From Croceimicrobium hydrocarbonivorans (GTDB taxonomy: Bacteria > Bacteroidota > Bacteroidia > Flavobacteriales > Schleiferiaceae), in NCBI RefSeq assembly GCF_014524565.1, contig NZ_CP060139.1, positions 186,001-250,000 of the forward strand: a stretch of 64,000 bases of DNA, in the 5' to 3' direction. A model generated the notes under the pieces. That model searched no databases, was not told the origin of the DNA, and saw only the letters and a list, made by a program, of their open reading frames with translations. The translations under genes were made by a program, and so were the position numbers. Below, piece after piece: positions 38,754 through 46,360 of this stretch; within the stretch, counting starts at the first letter, position 1; each line of letters starts with the position of its first letter.

Positions 38754-39479
38754 TTAGGATATCATTTTCAAAAATTCGTTGCGATAGGCCTCCTCTTTGA
38801 ATTTACCGGAATAATGCACGGTAATGGTATTTGAAGAAGCATCTTCCACTCCCCGCGTTGCCACACACATATGCTCAGCATCAATATATACTGCCACATC
38901 CTCCGTTTGAAGGGCATTCTTTAATTCGGCACCAATCTGCTCGGTAAGGCGTTCTTGCACTTGAGGGCGCTTGGCGAAATAACGCACTAGGCGATTAATC
39001 TTACTCAAGCCAATTACTTTACCGGATGAGATATAAGCCACATGGGCCTTCCCGATAATAGGTACTAAATGATGCTCGCAATAGGTATGCACAGTGATGT
39101 TCTTTTCCAGTAACATCTGACCGTAGCGGTACTTATTATCAAAGAGCTTAGCCTGCGGTTTATTTTCCGGTAATAAGCCCTGGAAAATCTCATTCACATA
39201 CATTTTGGCCACCCTTCTGGGGGTACCACTTAAGCTATCATCACTAAGATCTAAGCCTAGTATTTGCAGGATATCGGCAAATTTTTCTTCAATGCGATTT
39301 ACCTTTTCTTCTGGGCTGAGCTCAAATGCATCCTTGCGTAAAGGGGTTTCCAGATCACTCATTAAATGAGCATCTCCAATGGATTCTACTTTATGTAAGA
39401 TTTCATCCGCGTTTTGCTCCAAATCCCGTCGCAGCTGGCCATTAGCCTTCATATTCAACGAAGTTTCGCGGAGTTTCAT
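38754..39479 (-). CDS. folE: GTP cyclohydrolase I
   Basis: 241 residues. First step of pterin synthesis: GTP to 7,8-dihydroneopterin triphosphate. Zinc ligands Cys134 and His137 in TYCEHHLVP, and Cys205 in HMCVATRG; the conserved SKINRLVRYFAKRPQVQERL is present. The start at 39479 overlaps PTPS by 38 bases; an internal ATG at 39452 (MKANGQ) would reduce this to 11. The N-terminal 50 residues are variable, as usual. A member of the light operon, so this copy may be the regulated one. Confidence 0.95.
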   Translation of the reverse strand: MKLRETSLNMKANGQLRRDLEQNADEILHKVESIGDAHLMSDLETPLRKDAFELSPEEKVNRIEEKFADILQILGLDLSDDSLSGTPRRVAKMYVNEIFQGLLPENKPQAKLFDNKYRYGQMLLEKNITVHTYCEHHLVPIIGKAHVAYISSGKVIGLSKINRLVRYFAKRPQVQERLTEQIGAELKNALQTEDVAVYIDAEHMCVATRGVEDASSNTITVHYSGKFKEEAYRNEFLKMIS

Positions 39480-39849
39480 AGAGAGTTATTTTTAAATGGT
39501 AGCGCGCCTCTAATTCGGGACGAAGTAGATTGTAAATCACTACCGCAATATTTTCGGCACTGGGATTCAGGTTTTTAAACTCAGCTACCTGGGTATTGAG
39601 GTTTTTATGATCAAAACGCTCCTCTACCTTGCTGCGAATTAAATCCTTCAGCACCTTTAAATCAATCACATAACCAGTTTCAGGGTCCACCTCTCCCTTC
39701 ACGCTCACAATCAATTCGTAATTGTGACCATGATACTCGGGGTTACTGCATTTCCCAAAAATGGCTTCATTCTTTTCATCGCTCCAATCCGATCGATATA
39801 AACGATGAGCTGCATTAAAATGCGCCTTTCGACTTACCGTAACCTTCAC
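39442..39849 (-). CDS. 6-pyruvoyl-tetrahydropterin synthase family, eukaryote-like (PTPS-II) type
   Basis: 135 residues. Zinc ligands His15 (FNAAHRL), His40 and His42; catalytic Cys34 in FGKCSNPEYHGHNYEL; later FDHKNLN with Asp80-His81 and ITLYETPRNFV with Glu125. The Cys is five residues from the HGH motif, as in the mammalian PTPS of tetrahydrobiopterin synthesis, while QueD has three. The whole middle section (GEVDPETGYVIDLKVLKD) also resembles the animal enzyme. Usual automatic annotation would be 6-carboxy-tetrahydropterin synthase (QueD); I prefer PTPS-II, with no queuosine genes around. The start is GTG (GTGA overlap with idi). Confidence 0.85.
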   Translation of the reverse strand: MKVTVSRKAHFNAAHRLYRSDWSDEKNEAIFGKCSNPEYHGHNYELIVSVKGEVDPETGYVIDLKVLKDLIRSKVEERFDHKNLNTQVAEFKNLNPSAENIAVVIYNLLRPELEARYHLKITLYETPRNFVEYEG

Positions 39850-40367
39850 GAGAGCTGATTTACGTGCGCTTCAAATTGTTTCCAGATAATCTTGAACCAC
39901 GCGGTATAGTTTTCCGGATGCAATTCAATGTCCTGGGATAAAGCTTCAATGGAAACCCATTTCCAACTCATTACTTCGGCTGGATTAATTTGGGGTTCAC
40001 CATCAAAGTGACCGATAAAGAGATGATCGTATTCATGCTCAATCATGCCCTTATCCAAATCGGCACGATAGGTAAACTCCAATACTTTTTCAACCGGGCA
40101 ATCAAATCCCATTTCCTCCATTAAGCGACGATGCGCTGCTTCTTCTGCGGTTTCACCTTTGCGGGGATGCGAGCAACAAGTGTTGGTCCAGAGGGTTCCG
40201 GAATGGTACTTCTCTGCAGCACGTTGTTGCAACATGAGTTCACCTTTAGCATTAAGGACAAAAACGGAAAAGGCACGATGCAATAGTCCTTTGCGGTGGG
40301 CTTCCATTTTCTCCATCAGTCCGAGCTCTTGATCCTGAGCATCGACTAGGATAACTTCTTCTGCCAT
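39846..40367 (-). CDS. idi: Isopentenyl-diphosphate delta-isomerase, type I
   Basis: 173 residues. Nudix-fold metal enzyme converting IPP to DMAPP. Active-site Cys in TNTCCSHPRKGE, the Nudix-like stretch EEAAHRRLMEEMGFDC, and EHEYDHLFIGH with metal ligands; MSWKWVS with the catalytic-region Glu upstream (NPAEVMSW). It lies between crtB and the pterin genes; ATG is three bases after the crtB stop. Fits a mevalonate-pathway organism, where IPP is the only direct product. Confidence 0.95.
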   Translation of the reverse strand: MAEEVILVDAQDQELGLMEKMEAHRKGLLHRAFSVFVLNAKGELMLQQRAAEKYHSGTLWTNTCCSHPRKGETAEEAAHRRLMEEMGFDCPVEKVLEFTYRADLDKGMIEHEYDHLFIGHFDGEPQINPAEVMSWKWVSIEALSQDIELHPENYTAWFKIIWKQFEAHVNQLS

Positions 40368-40370
40368 TGA

Positions 40371-41210
40371 CTATAAGATGTTAAAACTGTGTTTAAGATA
40401 TGAGCTTACTAATAAACGATATTTATTGTGGTTGGGGATACGTACCCTTTGATTTAATATCGTGCTACTAGGCGTCGCCTTGATTTTCAGGAATAAGCGA
40501 TAATAGTACATATAGGCTACATAAACGCCAAATCGGGCTTGCTTGGGCAAGGCAATAATTCCTTCATAACCGGCTTTGAAATCCTTCTCAATGTCTTCCT
40601 CAATTTCACGCTTTACCTGATCATCAAAAACCTGCATATTCACTCCCGGGAAATACACCCTTCCTAATTGTTGATAATCGGCATTGAGGTCGCGAAGGAA
40701 ATTGATTTTTTGGAAAGCCGAACCTAATTTCATGGCGTTCCAGCGCAAGCGATCGTATTGTTCTTGATCGCCATAGCAGAATACCTTTAGGCACATTAAT
40801 CCAACCACCTCGGCACTTCCTAAAATGTACTCCTCATACTCTTCTTCGGACTGCACCTTGCTTAGGTCGAGATCCATTTCCATCGACTTCAGAAAAGTAT
40901 CAATCAGCTCTCGATCAATATTAAACTGATTAACGGTATGCTGAAAGGAATTCAAAATGGGATTTAAGCTAATCCCCTGATCTATGGCCTTATGGCATTG
41001 TATTTTAAAGTCTTCCAATAAGGCCTTTTTATCATAATCATGAAAGGTATCTACGATCTCATCTGCGAAGCGCACAAAACCATAGATCGCATAAATATGC
41101 TGATGCAGGGTGCGATCCAGAAACAAAATACCCAAAGAAAAAGAAGTGCTGTACTTCTTAGTCACCATCGCGGAAGTGCGATAGGAAATTCGATCAAACA
41201 ATGCTTTCAT
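40371..41210 (-). CDS. crtB: Phytoene synthase
   Basis: 279 residues. Condenses two geranylgeranyl diphosphates into phytoene. Two aspartate-rich motifs are visible: D50-E-I-V-D54 in FVRFADEIVDTFHD and D174-L-N-A-D178 in LRDLNADYQQLGRVYFP. YSTSFSLG near the N-terminus is typical. It overlaps the crtI stop by 17 bases, so translation is coupled. Confidence 0.95.
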   Translation of the reverse strand: MKALFDRISYRTSAMVTKKYSTSFSLGILFLDRTLHQHIYAIYGFVRFADEIVDTFHDYDKKALLEDFKIQCHKAIDQGISLNPILNSFQHTVNQFNIDRELIDTFLKSMEMDLDLSKVQSEEEYEEYILGSAEVVGLMCLKVFCYGDQEQYDRLRWNAMKLGSAFQKINFLRDLNADYQQLGRVYFPGVNMQVFDDQVKREIEEDIEKDFKAGYEGIIALPKQARFGVYVAYMYYYRLFLKIKATPSSTILNQRVRIPNHNKYRLLVSSYLKHSFNIL

Positions 41211-42693
41211 GCCTCCGGTTTTTTAAGGTGTCTTTTTCAATTTCAGCAGCTGCTACCAAGCCTGAGATTAGGGATGGAGGCACTCCGGGACCAGGCGTGG
41301 TTAATTGCCCGGCATAATAGAGATTAGCTACTTTTTTACTCTTGAGAGAAGGTTTGAGGATTGCGGTTTGACTTAAGGTATTGGCCAATCCATAGGCATT
41401 ACCTTTAAAAGCGTGGTAATCGTTTTTAAAGTCCTGCATGGCATAAGACCGTTTGAAATGAACATGAGGTCGGATTTCAGCACCAATATGCGCTTCTAAT
41501 CGATCCATCATGAGGTGGTAATACTTTTCTCTTTGCTCCGGATCATCTTTCAAGCCTGGAGCTAAGGGCATCAATAAAAATAAATTTTCTTGTCCTTCCG
41601 GGGCCGCCGCCGGATCAGTTTTGGAAGTAGCCGAAACGTAAAAGAGAGGTTTAGAGGGCCACTGCGGGTTTTCGTAGATTTCACGAGCATGCTGATCAAA
41701 ATCCTCATCAAAAAATAAGGTATGATGCAATAGACCCGGAACCTTTTTATCTACAGCCAAATAAAAGAGTAAACTAGAAGGAGCCATGGCGCGGCTATCC
41801 CAATACTTAGGACTGTACTGACGAAATTCCTCAGGAAGAATTCTCTGTTCGAAGTGATGGTAATCCGCTGCATTCAAAATCACATCAGCCTCAAAATAAG
41901 CTTGATTGGTTTGCAGGCCAATTATTCGATCACCATCAAATTTTGCTGAAATCACTTCCTGATCGGTAAGGATTTCTACTCCTTGCTCTTCGGCCACAGC
42001 CAGCATGGCCTTTACAATTTCATACATGCCTCCTCGTGGAAACCAGGTTCCGCCTTCGATGTCGGCATAGTTCATTAGCGAATAAAGCGCGGGGGTATTT
42101 TGAGGAGTAGCACCCAGGAATAAAATGGGAAACTCCATAATTTGCTGAAGGCGAGGGTTTTTAAAATGCGCCTGTACATAGCGACGCATACTCTTTAAAA
42201 GATCCAACTGAATGAGACCTCTGGCAATCCGCCAATCTGCAAATTCGAGTAGAGAGCGACCCGGCTTATAGACCAAATCATTAATGCCAACCTCATATTT
42301 ATAAGCCGAGTCCTGAATAAATTTCTTCAGTTTCGCTCCACTTCCCTTTTCAATTTTTTCGAAGAGTTGAATTACCGCTTCGGTTCCGGCTGGAAGATCA
42401 ATAAAGTCATTGCTTCCAAAATAAACCCGATAACTGGGATCCAATCGATCCAAGGTATAATAGTCGGAAACCTTTTTACCAAAAGTTTGAAAGTAGGCTT
42501 CAAAAACATCGGGCATCCAGTACCAACTGGGCCCCATGTCGAAATGAAAACCTTCGTGCTTAAAGGCCCGGGCTCTTCCCCCTGCCTGCTCGTTTTTCTC
42601 GAGGATTTTTACTTGAAAACCCTTCTGTGCGAGGGAGCTTGCAGCCGATAATCCTGCAAATCCGGCTCCGACTACAATTGCCGTTTGGCCCAT
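41194..42693 (-). CDS. crtI: Phytoene desaturase (CrtI type)
   Basis: 499 residues. FAD-dependent desaturase making lycopene-type products from phytoene. Dinucleotide motif VVGAGFAGLSAASSLAQKG near residue 7, GGRARAFKHEGFHFDMGPSW, and the C-terminal LYYAGQLTTPGPGVPPSLIS with GLVAAAEI. Length is normal. It starts 11 bases after the sigma gene. No lycopene cyclase (crtY) or hydroxylase (crtZ) is in the window, so the end product cannot be predicted. Confidence 0.95.
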   Translation of the reverse strand: MGQTAIVVGAGFAGLSAASSLAQKGFQVKILEKNEQAGGRARAFKHEGFHFDMGPSWYWMPDVFEAYFQTFGKKVSDYYTLDRLDPSYRVYFGSNDFIDLPAGTEAVIQLFEKIEKGSGAKLKKFIQDSAYKYEVGINDLVYKPGRSLLEFADWRIARGLIQLDLLKSMRRYVQAHFKNPRLQQIMEFPILFLGATPQNTPALYSLMNYADIEGGTWFPRGGMYEIVKAMLAVAEEQGVEILTDQEVISAKFDGDRIIGLQTNQAYFEADVILNAADYHHFEQRILPEEFRQYSPKYWDSRAMAPSSLLFYLAVDKKVPGLLHHTLFFDEDFDQHAREIYENPQWPSKPLFYVSATSKTDPAAAPEGQENLFLLMPLAPGLKDDPEQREKYYHLMMDRLEAHIGAEIRPHVHFKRSYAMQDFKNDYHAFKGNAYGLANTLSQTAILKPSLKSKKVANLYYAGQLTTPGPGVPPSLISGLVAAAEIEKDTLKNRRHESIV

Positions 42694-42704
42694 GTGCTTT
42701 TAGA

Positions 42705-43208
42705 TTAACGGTAATCTTTGAGTTTATCCATCATTTTGCGGCGCGCTAAGAAGATACGACTCTTAACTGTACCTAATGGAATATCGAGGATCTCTGAAAT
42801 CTCCTCATACTTATAACCATTGTAATACATCATGAAGGTTTCCAGATAAGTCTTGTCGATAGAATTTACCTGCTTCATAACATACTTATGATCTACAATA
42901 CTGTCTGTGCTTACTGATTTCTCAGTTTCGCGCATATTGATGAAATACTTGTTTTCGGATTCATCAATAAATGTGTTCTGATTTTTGCGCTTGCGGTAGG
43001 CATTAATAAAGGTATTCTTCATAATGGTATACAACCATCCTTTGATATTGGTACCTTCTTGAAACTTCTCGCGATTCTTAAGCGCTTTGAACAAGGTTTC
43101 TTGCATCAGATCATCACTGTCATTATTGCTCTTGGTCAGTTTTAAGGCCAGTTGACGTAAGAAATCTTGGTGACCAATGATCATAGAACTGAATTCTGCC
43201 TGAGACAT
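42705..43208 (-). CDS. ECF-type sigma factor heading the carotenoid/photolyase operon
   Basis: 167 residues. Region 2 (about 15-80: FLRQLALKLTKSNNDSDDLM, GWLYTIMKNTFINAYRKRK) and region 4 (about 110-165: YLETFMMYYNGYKYEEISEI, LDIPLGTVKSRIFLARRK). First gene of the putative light operon, directly downstream of the cobalamin-dependent MerR-type regulator. The pairing parallels LitR-LitS in Streptomyces, where a light-released ECF sigma drives crt genes. No anti-sigma factor is evident. The target promoter of this sigma is not identifiable here. Confidence 0.93.
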   Translation of the reverse strand: MSQAEFSSMIIGHQDFLRQLALKLTKSNNDSDDLMQETLFKALKNREKFQEGTNIKGWLYTIMKNTFINAYRKRKNQNTFIDESENKYFINMRETEKSVSTDSIVDHKYVMKQVNSIDKTYLETFMMYYNGYKYEEISEILDIPLGTVKSRIFLARRKMMDKLKDYR

Positions 43209-43243
43209 GCGTGCTGATTTTTTTTGTTCAACTTATAACACCC

Positions 43244-43274
43244 CAAACTTAAACAAATCACTTCGGTTTCACAA
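43244..43274 (-). promoter_or_regulatory. Promoter of the sigma-crt-pterin-phr operon
   Basis: On the minus strand TTG (43274-43272), 20-base spacer, TAAGTTTG (43251-43244): a full match to the Bacteroidota TTG / TAnnTTTG promoter. Start of transcription would be near 43240, leaving a leader of about 30 bases before the sigma ATG at 43208. One TTTGTTTAA copy overlaps the spacer and the TA of the -7 box. Confidence 0.75.
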
Positions 43275-43315
43275 GTATTTTGTTTAACCTTAACACTAAT
43301 TTGATTAAACAAAAT
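43249..43315. promoter_or_regulatory. Triple TTTGTTTAA-type repeat, candidate operator of the B12-MerR regulator
   Basis: Three copies in alternating orientation: TTAAACAAA at 43249-43257, ATTTTGTTTAA at 43277-43287 and TTAAACAAAAT at 43305-43315. The last two are perfect 11-bp inverted arms around 17 bases. The first overlaps the -7 region of the operon promoter and the second lies just upstream of the -33 box, an arrangement suited to repression that is relieved by light. Confidence 0.65.
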
Positions 43316-43358
43316 CTTAAAGGACTGATTTAGTCGATGTTACAACTCTGAGATATAA

Positions 43359-43378
43359 TATACGTCGATTAACGTATA
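43359..43378. repeat. Inverted repeat at the end of the MerR-type gene
   Basis: TATACGT (43359-43365) and ACGTATA (43372-43378), perfect 7-bp arms with a 6-base spacer, straddling the stop codon of the regulator gene. It has no T-run, so it is a weak terminator or a protein site. Confidence 0.35.
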
Positions 43379-44262
43379 AAGGTTTTCTTTAAAGACTCAA
43401 TATCAGGGGATATCTCCACTTGGGCTGGGACATCTTGCGTTTCATAATTGCGAAACTGCATCCCGGTAAGGAAGAATCGGTAATTGTCTTTGTTGAACAT
43501 TTCCCCGATTTTCTGAAAATAAACGTCGATTTCCTCGAAATGAGGATTGGTGGTGAAAATGGAAATGAATTGATCCACCTTAGTCTTTTCAGCAACTTCT
43601 TTCAAATACTCTATAGGAACAGATTGCCCCAGATAAATAACCCGATTACCCAGTTTCTTTAGATAATAGTACAGGTAAAGCAAGCCCAGTTCATGCAATT
43701 CGTCTGCAGGTAAATACAGTACATAGCTTTTCCTTTTCTCGGATTTTTGAGGAATTATGGTTTGATCAATAATCGCAAAAAGCTTCTGCTTTACCAGATT
43801 GCTAATGAAATGCTCATTACTAACGCTTATTGCACCGGCTTGCCACAGAAGCCCTACTTCCTGAATAAACTTCCCCATGATGCGGGAAAGCGTTTCTTCG
43901 GTTCCAAACTGAATGAGACACTTATTAAATATGCTGTCGAAGAGATACTCATCATATTCCAGCATGGCAATCTTGAAAGCATTAATCTGACTTTCGTAGT
44001 TGCCCTGGTAACGACCTGCATCAATCACTGCCGCTCTTAGCTCTTCCGGACCTAGCTCTGCTACTTTGCTAATCCGCATACCACTCTTTACCAATACAGC
44101 AATATTGAGGATCTTCTTAAGATGCTCATCTATATAGTATCGGATATTGGTATCGGTGCGTTTGGGCTCAATTAGCTGATAACGCTGTTCCCAGGCACGC
44201 AGGGTATGCGCCTTAATTCCTGAAAGCTTTTCCAGATCTTTTATCGAATACTTAGATTCCAT
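43369..44262 (-). CDS. MerR-type regulator with B12-binding domain (LitR/CarH-like light sensor)
   Basis: 297 residues. MerR winged helix 1-70 (YSIKDLEKLSGIKAHTLRAW, EQRYQLIEPKRT), a helical cap (about 80-170) and a cobalamin Rossmann domain (about 178-297). The cap motif W-x9-EH is intact: Trp140, Glu150, His151 in LLWQAGAISVSNEHFISN. The cobalt lower-ligand motif ExHxxG is intact: E188-L-H190-E-L-G193. These are the residues of CarH/LitR photoreceptors, which bind DNA with adenosylcobalamin in the dark and release it in light. The residue after Trp140 is Gln, whereas in Thermus CarH I recall a His that becomes the second cobalt ligand after illumination. A TTTGTTTAG half-site (44300-44308) lies before its own start, suggesting autoregulation. 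Confidence 0.9.
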   Translation of the reverse strand: MESKYSIKDLEKLSGIKAHTLRAWEQRYQLIEPKRTDTNIRYYIDEHLKKILNIAVLVKSGMRISKVAELGPEELRAAVIDAGRYQGNYESQINAFKIAMLEYDEYLFDSIFNKCLIQFGTEETLSRIMGKFIQEVGLLWQAGAISVSNEHFISNLVKQKLFAIIDQTIIPQKSEKRKSYVLYLPADELHELGLLYLYYYLKKLGNRVIYLGQSVPIEYLKEVAEKTKVDQFISIFTTNPHFEEIDVYFQKIGEMFNKDNYRFFLTGMQFRNYETQDVPAQVEISPDIESLKKTFIR

Positions 44263-44299
44263 GTATAGTCTATTACCAAAGAAACCCTATTCTCGGCTA

Positions 44300-44308
44300 T
44301 TTGTTTAG
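44300..44308. promoter_or_regulatory. Single TTTGTTTAG half-site upstream of the MerR-type gene
   Basis: Differs by one base from the TTTGTTTAA repeats at 43249-43315 and lies 38-46 bases before the regulator ATG. Possible autoregulation site, in the 119-base region shared with prfC. Confidence 0.3.
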
Positions 44309-44365
44309 CTTTTAGATGAATAAAGTTGCACGAAAATAGACACTTTTTTTAAAGTCGGGATTGGC

Positions 44366-44373
44366 TACTTTTG
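44366..44373 (+). promoter_or_regulatory. -7 box for prfC
   Basis: TACTTTTG matches TAnnTTTG and ends only eight bases before the prfC ATG, so the mRNA would have a leader of only a few bases. No clear -33. Confidence 0.5.
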
Positions 44374-44381
44374 CGGCGACT

Positions 44382-45965
44382 ATGAGTAGCTTAAAACAAG
44401 AGATTGCCAAGCGCCGAACTTTCGGCATTATTTCCCACCCCGATGCGGGTAAAACGACCCTAACGGAAAAACTCCTGCTATTTGGTGGAGCCATTCAGGA
44501 AGCGGGTGCGGTAAAGAGTAATAAGATTAAGAAAACCGCCACCTCCGACTTTATGGAGATTGAGCGGCAGAGAGGAATTTCCGTTGCCACCTCGGTAATG
44601 GGATTCGATTATAAGTCGAAGAAAATCAATATCCTCGACACCCCTGGTCACCAGGATTTTGCCGAAGACACCTATCGCACCCTTACAGCGGTAGATAGTG
44701 TTATTGTGGTAATTGATGTGGCCAAAGGAGTAGAAACCCAAACCGAAAAACTGGTTGAAGTTTGTCGGATGCGGAATACACCTATCATCGTATTCATTAA
44801 TAAGCTGGATCGCGAGGGTAAAGATGCCTTTGATCTTTTGGATGAAATCGAATCCAAATTAGGTCTGAATATTTGTCCCTTGAGCTGGCCTATCGGCATG
44901 GGACAGCGCTTTAAAGGCGTATACAACCTCTGGGAAAAGCAATTGAAGCTCTATACGGAAGTCAATAAGCAAAAGATTGCCAACAGTATAGAGATTGAAA
45001 ATATTGAAGATCCTAAAATGGCGGAAATGGTTGGTGATGAAGCCGCCGCCACGCTAGTAGAAGAACTCGGCCTCTTACAAGGGGTTTATGATGATTTTGA
45101 TCGGGATACCTATTTGGCCGGAAATCTTTCCCCGGTATTCTTCGGTAGTGCCTTGAACAACTTTGGCGTTCAGGAATTGCTGGATTGCTTTATTGAAATC
45201 GCCCCTCCACCCCAGCCCAAAGATGCCAATGGGGTTATGGTAAAACCCGATGAAGACTTCTTCAGTGGTTTTGTATTTAAGATTCACGCCAATATGGACC
45301 CCAAGCACCGGGACCGTTTGGCCTTTATGAAGATTGTTTCCGGGACCTTTGAGCGCAATAAGAACTACAAGCATACTCGCATAGGCAAGAGCATGAAGTT
45401 TAGCAACCCTACCGCTTTTATGGCCTCAAAAAAATCGGTGGTAGATCAAGCTTTCCCCGGTGATATTATCGGCTTACACGATACGGGCAACTTCCGCATT
45501 GGTGATAGTGTGAGTGAGGGTCCTGATTTAGAGTTTAAAGGAATCCCCAGCTTCTCTCCGGAGCATTTCCGCTTTATCAATAATGCTGATCCTATGAAGG
45601 CTAAGCAATTAAATAAGGGAATTGATCAATTAATGGATGAAGGGGTTGCACAGCTCTTTACCTTGGAAAGTAATAACCGTAAGATCATTGGTACGGTGGG
45701 CGCCCTGCAGTACGAAGTAATCCAATACCGTTTAGAGCACGAATACGGCGCTAAATGTAGTTATGAGAACTACCCTGCATATAAAGCTTGTTGGATTGAA
45801 AGTTCTGATGAAGCCCAGCTGGAAGAATTCAGCAAATTAAAATACCGCTATTTAGCTCGCGATAAATTCGATCGTTTGGTGTTCTTAGCCGATTCCTCTT
45901 TCAGCCTAAGCATGGCAAGAGAGAAATTCGATAAGATTCAGTTTCACTTTAAATCAGAGTTCTGA
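44382..45965 (+). CDS. prfC: Peptide chain release factor 3
   Basis: 527 residues from ATG 44382; the frame reaches back to TTG 44361 but this overlaps the -7 box. Translational GTPase that recycles RF1/RF2. G1 ISHPDAGKTTLTEKLL, the switch region ERQRGISVATSV, G3 DTPGHQDF, G4 NKLDREGKD. C-terminal ALQYEVIQYRLEHEYGA is specific for RF3. Overlaps the 3' end of the convergent response-regulator gene by 22 bases. Confidence 0.96.
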   Translation: MSSLKQEIAKRRTFGIISHPDAGKTTLTEKLLLFGGAIQEAGAVKSNKIKKTATSDFMEIERQRGISVATSVMGFDYKSKKINILDTPGHQDFAEDTYRTLTAVDSVIVVIDVAKGVETQTEKLVEVCRMRNTPIIVFINKLDREGKDAFDLLDEIESKLGLNICPLSWPIGMGQRFKGVYNLWEKQLKLYTEVNKQKIANSIEIENIEDPKMAEMVGDEAAATLVEELGLLQGVYDDFDRDTYLAGNLSPVFFGSALNNFGVQELLDCFIEIAPPPQPKDANGVMVKPDEDFFSGFVFKIHANMDPKHRDRLAFMKIVSGTFERNKNYKHTRIGKSMKFSNPTAFMASKKSVVDQAFPGDIIGLHDTGNFRIGDSVSEGPDLEFKGIPSFSPEHFRFINNADPMKAKQLNKGIDQLMDEGVAQLFTLESNNRKIIGTVGALQYEVIQYRLEHEYGAKCSYENYPAYKACWIESSDEAQLEEFSKLKYRYLARDKFDRLVFLADSSFSLSMAREKFDKIQFHFKSEF

Positions 45966-46360
45966 TCGATCCCTTCGCGGAGTAAGGAAGGAATTAAGGG
46001 CTTGCGAAGTAATCGGATAATATGACGGTTTTCGCGGGCCCTTTTTAAATCGCGGTCATCCTCTGTAGAACTTACCATAAAGAGATAGGGACGCACTTTG
46101 GAGCGTTGAACCCACATCTCATAGTGCTTTAAGAATTGAAAGCCGTCCATTTCCGGCATCATCAAATCCAGCAAGATTAAATCGGGCATCGGCTTTTTGC
46201 CTTCCAGCGCATCATTTAAAAACTCCAGTGCTTCTTTTCCACTGTCGATTTCAACAATTTCGCGAGCAATTTTATGGTGTTGTATGAGTCTGCGGTGAAC
46301 AAAACGATCCACCACATTATCGTCAATCAGTAAGCAATATTCCACCTGGAACTCACTCAT
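45944..46360 (-). CDS. Single-domain response regulator
   Basis: 138 residues. CheY-like receiver: acidic pair at 13-14 (LLIDDNVVDRF), phosphoacceptor Asp65 in LILLDLMMPEMDG, conserved Thr/Ser in MVSSTEDD, and Lys in LLRKPL. No output domain. It is the last gene of the five-gene ThiF-GNAT-kinase operon and overlaps the upstream kinase by eight bases and the prfC end by 22. Probably a phosphorelay shuttle or protein-protein output. Confidence 0.93.
   Translation of the reverse strand: MSEFQVEYCLLIDDNVVDRFVHRRLIQHHKIAREIVEIDSGKEALEFLNDALEGKKPMPDLILLDLMMPEMDGFQFLKHYEMWVQRSKVRPYLFMVSSTEDDRDLKRARENRHIIRLLRKPLIPSLLREGIDQNSDLK

Noticed and set aside
39442-39849. Queuosine synthesis (QueD) assignment
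   Set aside because: Motif spacing and the pterin neighbourhood fit the biopterin-type enzyme better, and no other que gene is present in the window.
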